DNA of 64,000 nucleotides, taken from the NCBI RefSeq assembly GCF_026262505.1, contig NC_067204.1, forward strand, positions 18,888,860 to 18,952,859, read 5' to 3'. This stretch comes from Trichomonas vaginalis G3. Lineage: Eukaryota > Parabasalia > Trichomonadida > Trichomonadidae. Made by a program: the position numbers and the translations under genes. Every line of letters starts with the position of its first letter. Within the stretch, counting starts at the first letter, position 1. Shown one piece after another: positions 37,951 through 48,188 of the stretch. Below the pieces are notes generated by a model, which saw nothing but the letters and a program-made list of their open reading frames with translations, searched no databases and was not told the DNA's origin.

Positions 37951-40203
37951 TTATATCTTTGTTGGTTTCATAGAAGTTGAAGCACGAAGAGTGACTTTGC
38001 TAACTTTAAGACGACTGCTTGACTTTGCAGATGAATTGGAAACCTGCGTTGATCTTTGAGGAATCTTTAATTCTCTCTTTTCCGGTTCCTTTTGTTCGAC
38101 TTTTTTAACTTCAACTCTTCTTGCAGATCTTGGAGAGTCATCCATCATCTTCTGCATTCCTTTCATAGCAGTTTCCTTAACAGTAAGCTCCAAATTCTCT
38201 TTTTCTTTTTCTTTCTCAATTTGATCTTCTTTTTGAATCTCTCTAATCATCTCGTAAACTCCTTGAAGCTTCAACAATAACTCTGATTTCTCGCACGTTA
38301 ATTGAGTGATTGTATCATTGATAGCTTGTGTCTCTTCCAATCTTTTGTCTTCCGCAATTCTCAATCTGTTCTCAGCAGCTCTTAATGACTGACCAATTTG
38401 TTGTCTTTCGCGTAAAATTCCTCTTTCTTTCGCTTCATAGTCAACTCTGAGATCATTGTATTCATCAATAGCCTTACGCCTTGTTTCTAATAGATCTTGG
38501 TATTTGGCTTTAGTTTCTTCGAATTCTTGCTTCGCTGTTTTGATGCTTTCGTTTCTTTCTTCCTGTAAATTTTTGTAACTTTCTGCTGTTGCATCGTACT
38601 CTGTTTTTAATTGTTCATTCTCTCCTCGTTGTTGAACTAGTTCGTTCCTCATGTGGTTCAACACTTTCTCGTCTTCACCAAGCTTTTCAATCGTCTGCTG
38701 GCAAATTACAGCAATGGATGTGAAATCAGACATTTTTGAATATTCAATGACAGAATTCAAATGACTAAAAGCTTTGTAACTGAAGTTGTTGAATTGAAGA
38801 TCCATCTCTGGGAATCTCTTCTTCTGCTGCATAAGGTCAATAAACGTTTCCGCGGTTCTGTCTTTCAATTCGCAGTTTCTTAATGAAATGAAATGCAATG
38901 TTGAGTTTTGAGCAAGGGCATTAGCAAGAGGAACTCCAGTTTTGTCGGTTATAGAATTTCCTGCTATATAAAATTTCTGTAATTTGTGAGATTTCTTGAT
39001 AAAATCTGAGATTCCTCTTGTACATTTATCAGTAATAAAAGTATCCGAGATATTAAGCGATACATAGTTATCATTTTCTTGGACTGTATGGAGAAAGTCT
39101 AAAATACATTCATCTTTAAGTGGATTTCCTGCAATATTAAATGATTTAATCTTTTTGAGAGTTCTGACAAAGTTTGTAAGAGTATCTTTGGCAGTAGGAT
39201 TCAATTTATTATAGGCTAATGATAATTCTACAACTTCACAGTCGATTTGCAAAGCTCCTAATAATTTCGTTAATCCATTGACTGTAATAACGTTATGTGA
39301 TAAATCTAAGACTCTAAGCGTATGATTATGCATGAGTTGCTTGGAAAGATTTGTAATTCCTGCATCACCAATCTCATTTTTCGATAAATTTATCTTTTTG
39401 ATTGCACCCAAGCATCCAGCACTTTTGAAAAGCTTTGTACACCCTTTTGATCCTATTTTATTATCAGATAAATCAATGTTAACAATAGAATTATTTTTGT
39501 ACATTGTTTCTCCAAGAAAAACACATTCCTCAGCTCCAAATCCATAATATGATAAGTTTAAATCCGTAAGCACTTGATTATTTCCTATAGATTCTGCTAG
39601 ATTCTTGGCTCCAGTTAATCCAATCTTATTTCTGTTAACTCCATCTATTGCACTCATATCAATTGATTGTAAATGCGTATTACTGCCTAATGCTTTCATT
39701 ATTGCTGCTGAACCCCTTGAGCCAATTAAATTTGATCTTAAATCTATTTCGATTACTTGAGGATCTGATGCTAAATACTCTGATAATGCAATTGCACCTG
39801 CGTCTTCAATGTGATTCATTGATAAATCAATTAAATAAATGTTCGTTAATGTGTAAAAAAATGAAATAGCCCTAGTAAAGCCTGTTGCACCTAAGCAAAA
39901 GGAGCCTAGATGACATGATTTTGGATGAAATGCATCTAAAAACTTTTTTGTAAAATTATCACAGGATTCTTCTTTCATTTCGATATCTAATTCCTCACAT
40001 TTTCGTATATATATGTCTCGAACATTGTATTCCGTTAGTTCGTATTTTGAAACAGGAATTTCTGAAAGAGTTCTGGATTTAATTGGTGCTTCAAAGGATG
40101 TCATAGATCGCCTGTTGCCTGCTTTTGCCATCCTTGATGAAAGGATGTGATGCAGCTTGGTATCTATTGATCTCCTTTGAGCATTATTAATAAATTTTTG
40201 CAT
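37951..40203 (-). CDS. Leucine-rich repeat (RNI-type) and coiled-coil protein
   Basis: The first 480 residues are ribonuclease-inhibitor-like LRRs, each about 28 residues (for example LIDLSMNHIEDAGAIALSEY and VNIDLSDNKIGSKGCTKLF). Residues 490-680 form a long coiled coil, and the C-terminal 70 residues are basic and Ser-rich. Similar LRR-coil proteins are common in trichomonads and ciliated protists and include flagellar/cytoskeletal proteins, which makes a scaffold role plausible. Confidence 0.85.
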   Translation of the reverse strand: MQKFINNAQRRSIDTKLHHILSSRMAKAGNRRSMTSFEAPIKSRTLSEIPVSKYELTEYNVRDIYIRKCEELDIEMKEESCDNFTKKFLDAFHPKSCHLGSFCLGATGFTRAISFFYTLTNIYLIDLSMNHIEDAGAIALSEYLASDPQVIEIDLRSNLIGSRGSAAIMKALGSNTHLQSIDMSAIDGVNRNKIGLTGAKNLAESIGNNQVLTDLNLSYYGFGAEECVFLGETMYKNNSIVNIDLSDNKIGSKGCTKLFKSAGCLGAIKKINLSKNEIGDAGITNLSKQLMHNHTLRVLDLSHNVITVNGLTKLLGALQIDCEVVELSLAYNKLNPTAKDTLTNFVRTLKKIKSFNIAGNPLKDECILDFLHTVQENDNYVSLNISDTFITDKCTRGISDFIKKSHKLQKFYIAGNSITDKTGVPLANALAQNSTLHFISLRNCELKDRTAETFIDLMQQKKRFPEMDLQFNNFSYKAFSHLNSVIEYSKMSDFTSIAVICQQTIEKLGEDEKVLNHMRNELVQQRGENEQLKTEYDATAESYKNLQEERNESIKTAKQEFEETKAKYQDLLETRRKAIDEYNDLRVDYEAKERGILRERQQIGQSLRAAENRLRIAEDKRLEETQAINDTITQLTCEKSELLLKLQGVYEMIREIQKEDQIEKEKEKENLELTVKETAMKGMQKMMDDSPRSARRVEVKKVEQKEPEKRELKIPQRSTQVSNSSAKSSSRLKVSKVTLRASTSMKPTKI

Positions 40204-40334
40204 TCAAAATAATTGAGCACGTTTTCTATGAAACAATTCATTAAATTCCAATAGGTTGTATGAAATCTAGCAAATAGTGAATAAAGGCAAAAATAACATG
40301 CAAAAAGTGACAAAATTAGTCCTAAATTTTTAAA

Positions 40335-40946
40335 ATGTCTTTAAAAATTGGTGTACGTCTTGGAGATATCAAAGGAGCTGCCGGATCAGCTTACGTCGAG
40401 CTCAATGATACAAAAGTTTTCGCTGCAGTTTATGGCCCAATGGAACCAGAAAATCAGCAACAAGATTCTGCACTCACAGGAATTGTAGATTGCATAATAG
40501 AAGATGCATGGCAAAATACAAAAGAGTATGATGCTTTATGCCATAAGCTTTTGCACACATTTTCTTCAACAATTTTCCACAAAAAATATTTCAAAACATT
40601 AATTCGAATTTCAATTACTATTCTTGAAAAAGGAGAGTTAGTACAAGATGCGACTACCCTTGCTGGTTCTCTTGCTCTTATTGATGCAGGAATTGAAATG
40701 AAAGATTTCGTTGTTTCCTGCAATTGCGGATTAGTTGATGGCAAATTCCTTCCATTTACATCAAGCCCACGCTCAGTTCGTGTTGCTATTCTTCCATCAA
40801 CAAATGAAATAGTAGAAACAGAAGTTATTGGACGTATTTCGCCAGATGAAATGAAAGAAGCAGTTCATACAGCAACAGATGGTTGCTTAAATCTTATTGA
40901 ATCCATTCGTGGCTATTTCAAGAATAGAGTTCAAACAAATCATTAG
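40335..40946 (+). CDS. RNase PH-domain exosome subunit
   Basis: A 203-aa RNase PH fold with IGVRLGDIKGAAGSAYVEL, TKVFAAVYGPMEP, the LEKGELVQDATTLAGSLALIDAGI helix and a SCNCGLVDG strand. The pattern is that of eukaryotic exosome ring subunits of the Rrp41/Rrp46/Mtr3 type, which mostly lack catalysis. It would sit in the nuclear/cytoplasmic 3'-5' RNA exosome. AAAAAGTGACAAAATTAGTC lies just upstream. Confidence 0.85.
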   Translation: MSLKIGVRLGDIKGAAGSAYVELNDTKVFAAVYGPMEPENQQQDSALTGIVDCIIEDAWQNTKEYDALCHKLLHTFSSTIFHKKYFKTLIRISITILEKGELVQDATTLAGSLALIDAGIEMKDFVVSCNCGLVDGKFLPFTSSPRSVRVAILPSTNEIVETEVIGRISPDEMKEAVHTATDGCLNLIESIRGYFKNRVQTNH

Positions 40947-41649
40947 ATGTGATGTTATATTATTAAATAAAAGAGAATGTATTATAAAACAATCTATATT
41001 TTGACATACAAAGTATATTTTCATTTGTAAATGTATCTTTTTTCATATTTTTATTTCTTCCGGAAGATTTGGAAGTTTTAACAAGTATATTGAAAGAAAA
41101 ATACACACAGATAGAAAATGAACTAATATAAATATAGGTTTGGGAATATTTATTAAAAAAAAATTTTTTCTTTATTCAAGATTGAAAGGAATGTCCATAA
41201 ATATATGTTTATGGTAAGAGATTTGAATATCAGAACTCGGTGAAATTCATTTGTTGTCTTTCAATTCTTCTAATTCATTCAATTCCTTGATTGACATGGA
41301 TCTCATAAAACAAACAAAGAAAGTTCGTGCTGAAAGAATAACCAATGTTGAATATATTATTTCATACTTCATTCATGGCTTTGACAATTGTTGATGAACT
41401 AAGGCAATAGGAAATGAAATATTGTCTTCACTTGAAAATGGTTGTGAGTCACGAGCGAATATCTCGAAAATAGTCATCCATTTTTCAGCACCATCCAAAA
41501 CAAATATATTTCAGTCAATAGCTCTTTCCCATTTGAGACTACCTTCTTCATTAACTTTGAAGCCGACTCAAAGCCTCAATCTTAAAACTCTATATTTATT
41601 AAAATTCTAAATTTTTAATAAAATAACTTTTCAGAGGAATATGATTTTG
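40947..41649. other. Intergenic with a possible gene remnant
   Basis: AT-rich spacer. On the minus strand at about 41430-41590 a degraded coding-like stretch (FKVNEEGSLKWE, then RKMDDYF-like fragments in shifting frames) suggests an old pseudogene. Too decayed to name. Confidence 0.3.
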
Positions 41650-42763
41650 TAGGGTTGTTAGATTCCCGACGATAGGTGTCTTGGAAGATTTGCCTGGTGT
41701 CATCATAGTGTCTTTAAATCAAAAATTTTATTTTGGAGTTAGTTTTATTGATTTTTCAATAAAAAACATTTCTAAAACAAGAAAATAAAACGATAAAATA
41801 TTTATATTTTATATAAGGATCTTATATATTTAAAATAAATATCATTTTATTTTTTTATTGGTGTCTGTCAAACCATAATACACTATTCAAAAATTCAATG
41901 TGTCTTGCGGTTTCAAAAGACACCTTCAAATTGAACGATAGTACAGACACTATTGAATTTTACCCATTTTATTTAGTTTTTACCCTTTTTATTTTTAAGA
42001 ATTAATGACTGAAACAGCCGTTTTGCTATGACCTCAATCACTTTTATTTATTATTTTAAATATTATTTAATTTTATTATTTGAATAGGCCAACTTATATT
42101 TGAGAAGCTCAATTTGAGACCACTTAATACATTGAAATATCATAAATATTGAAATATTAAAAAGTGTATTTCAAAATATTGAAATTATAAAAATTTATAA
42201 TACTGAAATTGAGACAAATTAATAAATTCAATGTGTTTTTTTTTGAAATAACTCTCAAATATTATTTTTTTGTTTATTTAATGATGAATAAATATGATTG
42301 CTTTAGTCAATCTTAAAACTAATTTAAGTTTAAAATAATGAAAGGATAATTTGATCTTTTTTTAACATACAATTATTTTTGATGATTTGCAAGAATCTTT
42401 GAAAAGAATATAATATAGGTTCTATTTTTGTAAAATTTATCCAAATCATGTATTACATAAATTACAATTAAAACGATGAAAGAACCAAAAAGTGTGTTTT
42501 GTGTTTTGTTGTTGCGTGTTGGATGCGGGATCCTGTTATTTCCGAAATCGACAAAAAATTTGGAAATTTAATTTCCGAAATCGAAATTATATTAATGTTT
42601 TTAATATTCTTATATCAAAAGGATTAAAGTTCATTAAGAGAAAAACAATTCTTCTTCTTCAATCTATTGGCGCATTTATTTCTACACGCCAATAAGGAAG
42701 GGAAAATTATAAGACACCATGGTGTCTTCAAAACGCTAATTTTTGATATTTTTAACAACCCTA
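41650..42763. mobile_element. hAT-like 1.1-kb non-autonomous element
   Basis: The termini TAGGGTTGTTA (41650-41660) and its inverse TAACAACCCTA (42753-42763) are bordered by the 8-bp direct repeat TGATTTTG at 41642-41649 and 42764-42771. An 8-bp target duplication and a YAGGG terminus are hallmarks of hAT transposons. The interior has no transposase and is very AT-rich. Several GGTGTCTT/AAGACACC motifs occur just inside both ends. Confidence 0.8.
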
Positions 42764-42810
42764 TGATTTTGAATGGTTGATTAATAAGTATAAAAATGTC
42801 TACGATTTTA

Positions 42811-43341
42811 AGGAGGGAATTGTTCCTTATGAGGTATACATCATAACTATATACCTCATAAGGAACAATTCCCTCTTGATAGCTGGGAAACTTTCTCTGA
42901 ATAACTTATCATTTGGAGAAAGTTCCCCAGCTATCTATTAGGAACTAAAGGCTATGAGGCACTAATATATAATCAGTGCCTCATAGCCTTTAGTTTCCTA
43001 TTAAAAACGAGAAAACTTGTTCGAAATGATAAACAATTTCGAACAAGTTTTCTCATTTTAAGGAGGGAATTGTTCCTTATGAGGTATACATCATAACTAT
43101 ATACCTCATAAGGAACAATTCCCTCTTGATATCCTGGATATTTTTGAATATATTTTTTTAATTAAAGTTCTCAAAAGTATTATCAAAAGTGATTTTTTTA
43201 AAATATCTCCAATTAATTAACTAATCAAAAGTATTATATTTTTAAAATTAAATAGTTTTTCAATTTTTTTGAAGGAATTGAGATACTTCCCACGACAATA
43301 AAATTGAGAGGTTTACATTATGACTGATCTTAGCATGCAAC
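42811..43341. mobile_element. Truncated hairpin-packed palindromic element
   Basis: Five consecutive hairpins lie at about 42811-42877, 42879-42934, 42937-43001, 43010-43055 and 43061-43127. The first and last are identical (AGGAGGGAATTGTTCCTTAT stem). After them comes a 200-bp arm, and the end CTTAGCATGCAAC at 43341 matches the right end of the complete element at 48517-50080. No matching left end was found, so this copy is truncated or rearranged. It interrupts the ankyrin gene on its right. Confidence 0.7.
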
Positions 43342-45133
43342 AATTATAATATTCTACTGCAAAATGAAGAACAGTTTTTCCATTTTTATCTTTTTCATTG
43401 ATATTTGCGCCATTTGAAATAAGAACTTCAGCCGTTTCTTTACAATTTTTTTGCTGCGTAATGAAGAGCTGTTTCTCCATATTTACTTTTTTCATTGATG
43501 TTTATACCATGTGAAAGAAGAAATTCGGCTGTTTCTTTACTATTATGATCTACTGTAAAATGAAGAGCGGTTTTCCCATCATTGTCTTTTTCATTGATAT
43601 TTGCGCCATGTGAAAGAAGAAATTCGACAGTTTCTTTACTATTATTCAATGCTGCAAGATGAAAAGCGGTTTTTCCATCATTGTCTTTTTCTCTGATATT
43701 TGCGCCATGTGAAAGAAGAAATTCGACAGTTTCTTTACAATTATTCAATGCTGCAAGATGAAAAGCGGTTTTTCCATCATTATTCTTTTCCTTGATATTT
43801 GCGCCATGTGAAAGAAGAAATTCGATTGTTACTTTACTATTTTCACATGCTGCATCATGAAGAGGTGTATTTCCACGTCTATCTTTTTCGTTGATATTTA
43901 AACCAAGTGAAATTAAAAGTTCAGCCATTTCTTTGCTATTATACCGTGCTGCATCATGAAGAGCAGTTCTTTTTTTATCATCTTTTTCGTTGATATTTGC
44001 ACCATGAGAAATTAAAAGCTCAGCCATTTCTTTGTTATTAGATTTTGCTGCATCATGAAGAGGTGTACTTCCTTTAATTTTTTTCTCGTTGATATTTATA
44101 CCGCGCGATATAAGAAATTCAGCTATCTCTTTACAATTATACATTGTTGCAATGTGAAGAGCTGTTCCAAATTCTCCCATTAATATATTAATATTTGTAC
44201 CAAGTGAAAGGAAATATTCACAAAGAGATAACATTTCAAACAACGCCGAATAAACAAAGCATTGGTTAACATCATTAGTTTGATCGAAATAAACTAAAAA
44301 TGGTTCAAGATTTTTATACACTGCACATTGATATAAATTGATCTTTATATTGTATTCATTCATCAAAAATGTGACACAATCAATGTTGTGTGAAACAATC
44401 GCATAACACATGCATTCAATATCTGGTTTCTGATATTTCAAACACTCACTCATGATCTCGGGATTTCCTCCTAAAAATGATAATACTAAACATCTTTGAG
44501 TTATTTCTGAGTTAAATTTCGTTCTTAATAACTTGAAACAATCAACTGCTCCATGGTAACAACATAATTCAAGTAATGAATATCCTGGTCTACGACCAAT
44601 TGAAAAAATATTGATATGGTAATTGAATACAAAGAGCTGTTTCTAAGTATTTGATCTTTATCAAATCCTTCTCTTTCGGCAAATGAGATGAATGTTTCTT
44701 TGTCATTATACACAATTGCTTTGTAAATTGTATTTTCTGTATGAATGGATAAATTTTCTGATTGAATTTTTTCGAAACTATGAGATTTGTCTAATTTAAT
44801 TCCATATTCTTTATAAAACAGGTAGTTAGAGATAATTGGAATTTGTCTGACTTCTTCCACATGATAATCATCAGATATGAGTTTGGCAAGAGATAAATAT
44901 GACTTTGTATAGCCATTATTATACGGAATGATATTTAAGATATCTCTTATAATAGATTGTGGGCAAAGTTTCTTTGATTCAATCAAATTCGTTTTGATCA
45001 TTTTGTAAATCTTGTTTAATTCTTCTTCATTTCGAATTTTCAGTTGATACAATGCATTATATGTATCGATGTATTGTTTGTAGTTTTCTCGCAATTCACT
45101 GAATTTAGTTCGATGAATGCTTTGAACAGACAT
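43342..45133 (-). pseudogene. DUF3447-type ankyrin protein, broken
   Basis: It starts near 45133 (MSVQSIHRTKFSEL); the upstream open frame is probably not used. The N-terminal domain (YNALYQLKIRNEEELNKIYKMIKT) and central region are followed by about ten ankyrin repeats of the form ALHxAAxxNSKETxEFLLSHGANINEKD. A shift near 44600 divides the N-terminal part from the rest, an extra A in a 7-A run near 43447 breaks the repeats, and the gene is cut at 43341 by the palindromic element in the middle of a repeat. Paralog of the gene at 48189. Confidence 0.8.
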
Positions 45134-45808
45134 TAAAAAATTTAAAACGTATATTTTCATGAAATTCCGGCACTTTTTTTGGACCTCTAAAAAAACAATC
45201 GTTATACTAACGAATATCGCTATTTGCAAGACTTCTTTTGATGAACATAGATAGAAAACATACTGAATTTTATTATATTGTGCTTTTCATGGAAATCTAA
45301 GAAATGAGATTAATCATCAATTTGATCACAAGATCAATTTTTTTATTTATTAAAAATATAATTATTTAGCATATGTACATAACAAATATATAAAAATTAT
45401 TTGAAAAAAAAGTTTTGGTAATAGAACTAAAAATTCATGATTGGCATCAAAATATGCTTTCTTGTTGGCTAAAAGCTGATTTTAATGATATAAAAATGGC
45501 TAATTTTTGATAACCAGAGACATTTTTTATAAAATTTTCGGTGTTTATCGCAACGTATGTATGCATTGTTGAAGCCAATAAATTGCAAGATTGTATACAA
45601 TAGGCTGCAGAGAATCCGGCATTGGTCTTAATGCATGATGTTATCGTATATCGCTAAATCAAATTATCGTGTTAGAGTTACAATATTGAAATTTCTATAT
45701 CCTTGCAATGGTTCTATTTAATTGAGTATTCTATATCTGAGCGCCGATATATGCTGAAAAAAAAAACAGAAAATTCTAAACGGCGTAAAAATTTCGATAA
45801 ATTGTAAA
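45134..45808. other. Intergenic, nothing recognised
   Basis: 675 bp of AT-rich spacer between divergent genes, without a supported gene, repeat or RNA. Confidence 0.5.
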
Positions 45809-46249
45809 ATGAATGAAACAGAAGAATTGAATATTGAAGTCCCTCCAGATGCTGATGTTGAAGCACTTACACAAATTCTTAAAGGGATGATGTCTTTTTC
45901 TGAAAATTTAGACAGTTTATACGCAGATGCAACAAGAGAATTGGCAAAAAAAGCAAAAGCACGTCCAAAACTTGAACTTACACCAAATAATGTTATATTA
46001 TCAGTACCACCAAGCTACACATGGAATGAATTGCAAACTATTTCTATGAACGTTAAAAAATTATCATCAAGGCTCCACCAAATGAAAATTGAGCAAGAAG
46101 AGGCTCAAGTTGTAGCTAAGCAGACATTTGCGGACTTGACTGCTGAAAGAGATATGCTTCTCGAAAAATTAGAATCTTTACGCAAAATGCAACCTAAACG
46201 TAAAACAGCAGACGAACTTTTACGCAAGATTGCAGCAAAAAGAATGTAA
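45809..46249 (+). CDS. Unknown 146-aa coiled-coil protein
   Basis: The acidic N-terminus (MNETEELNIEVPPDADVEAL) leads to helices, and residues 75-125 form a heptad-rich coil (VKKLSSRLHQMKIEQEEAQVV). A basic C-terminus (RKTADELLRKIAAKRM) follows. The intact frame and clean composition indicate a real host gene. No family recognised. Confidence 0.75.
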   Translation: MNETEELNIEVPPDADVEALTQILKGMMSFSENLDSLYADATRELAKKAKARPKLELTPNNVILSVPPSYTWNELQTISMNVKKLSSRLHQMKIEQEEAQVVAKQTFADLTAERDMLLEKLESLRKMQPKRKTADELLRKIAAKRM

Positions 46250-46487
46250 TTTTATTCCTTATTGTCTTTCTCAGACTAATATTTGTAATACTTCATAAAC
46301 TGTTTTTATCTTCCTCTAACATTACAAAATTGTTTGAGACTACTTGAAAAGCATTGTTTTAGATATAATGTCAACTGTAGTTGATCTTTTTGAAAAAATT
46401 GAACTAAAGTTTAGCCTAATGGACATTGTAAATAAAAAGCAATCATAGCATTTAATATAATGCATATTTATTATAAAATTCAAACAA

Positions 46488-47540
46488 TTAATTTTTCCAC
46501 CCAAGATAAAAGATAGCACGTGGTTCAGGAAGCACAACTTTGTCTTTTCTTGCTCTAATTTTACGCTCGTTAGCACGCATGTATCTTCTGGCGTTGCTTT
46601 GGAGGTAAAATGCAGGTAATGGGCGGTGAATCTTAGCTTCTTCATCCCATTCGAATACAGAGTCATTAACAAATCCATGCTTAATAAAGAGCGATGTAAA
46701 CATTTGTCTTATCCATGCGTATTTCGGAGTTTCTTCGTATTTAAGTCTTCTTGCGTATTTGTAGAATTCTTTGAACTCACGAGGTAAGCCAGCGCATAGG
46801 ATATCAGGTTGCGTTTGTATTTTCATTTGCGTAATTTTTTCATTTCTTTCTTCGACGGATTTAACTTTTATTGACTGCCATGGCAATGATCCTTTTAAGA
46901 AGCGAATAAGAACATAAGCAATACTCTCTAAATCATCTCTACGTGACTGTAACTCACCAAGATGAGTATTGACTGAAACATAATGAGCTGTTCCAATCAA
47001 ACCATTATTGCTTGTGTACATATAGTGCTCTTTTGTACTATCTTACTGATTACACCAAAGCAATGATAATAAAATTCGATGTCTATTTTCATTTCTTCCA
47101 ACAAGGAAGTTATGGGGTTTAATATCTCTATGTAAAAGTCCAGAATTATGAACATATTCTATTGCACGCAGCATTTGGTCGGCAATCATCAAAACAGTCT
47201 TTAAATTGAATCTTTTTCCACAACGCTTGTATAAAGATTCTAAAGATGGCCCCATTTTCTCCATTGCAAGCACTCTACTCTTTTGATAATCAAATAAACC
47301 ATAAATTTTAGGAATGTTTGTTCCTCCATCTAATGTTTTATAGCATTTGTATTCATTAGGAAGCTGTGGATTAGTTGCTGCGCCTGTTTCAAACTTCAAT
47401 GCTACTATTTGCTGTGTTTCCATATCTTCGGCTTCGTAAACATCGCCAAAGCTTCCGCCGCCAAGATGTCTTCTGATAATAAAGCGATCATTTATAACCT
47501 GTGATATCAAATCTTTAGTGCGGGGACCTGCATTTTTCAT
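46488..47540 (-). pseudogene. CK1-family protein kinase, broken at the DFG region
   Basis: N half: Gly-loop LGGGSFGDVYEAED, VALKFE lysine, and catalytic loop HRDIKPHNFL. C half: TAHYVSVNTHLGELQSRRDDLES with the CK1 SRRDD..S signature and LPW. Between them (about 47020-47075) compensating indels turn the DFG region into a nonsense stretch with a TAA at 47043; a CFG-like triplet is readable in one frame. As sequenced it encodes no active kinase. Sequencing error in the gap is possible. Confidence 0.85.
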
Positions 47541-48188
47541 TTTATATTTCTAAGTTTTTAGATTTTTTCGTAAATCATTCAAAAAGATCGTTACTTCTGG
47601 AAATTGCGTACTTTCATTTTTTGAGAAATAATCGAGGATCTTAGTTACCGAAATACAACAATAATTCAAAAGATTTACGTTTTGTATCGGGATTTTTCAT
47701 GAGAAATTGCAATTCGACAATAAAAATATGCTATTAATACTATAATTTTTCATGAATACACCCATTTGGTATATAACACATGAATATGTTGTGTAATCCT
47801 CGGTAACTTAGCACATATTTCGCCTGTATTTATTTAGATGAAAAGCAATAATAAATATTACACATCTTACATTCAATTTAGGTCAGTGTATCTTCTAAAA
47901 TTCATTAAGCTACCCCTAATTTCGCAAGTTAATTAGTGAATAGAACTTTCATTAGCAAATAACGCCTTTATCATACGAATCTGGATGAAAATCTTATTGA
48001 TTTAGATATTCATGTTGTTATTGTGCTATTTCATATCTACAAACTTAATCTAAATGCATTAATGAAATCCGAAATCTTTGCGATCTGTGTTTTTCCGCCG
48101 ATATAATATAGCATTTATTTTTCCCAATATAGTTTTAAAGATATTTTAAATGGTAAAATTGAAATGTAATCTTTGAAAAATATATATT
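47541..48188. other. Intergenic, nothing recognised
   Basis: 648 bp of AT-rich spacer between divergent genes. No supported feature. Confidence 0.5.
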
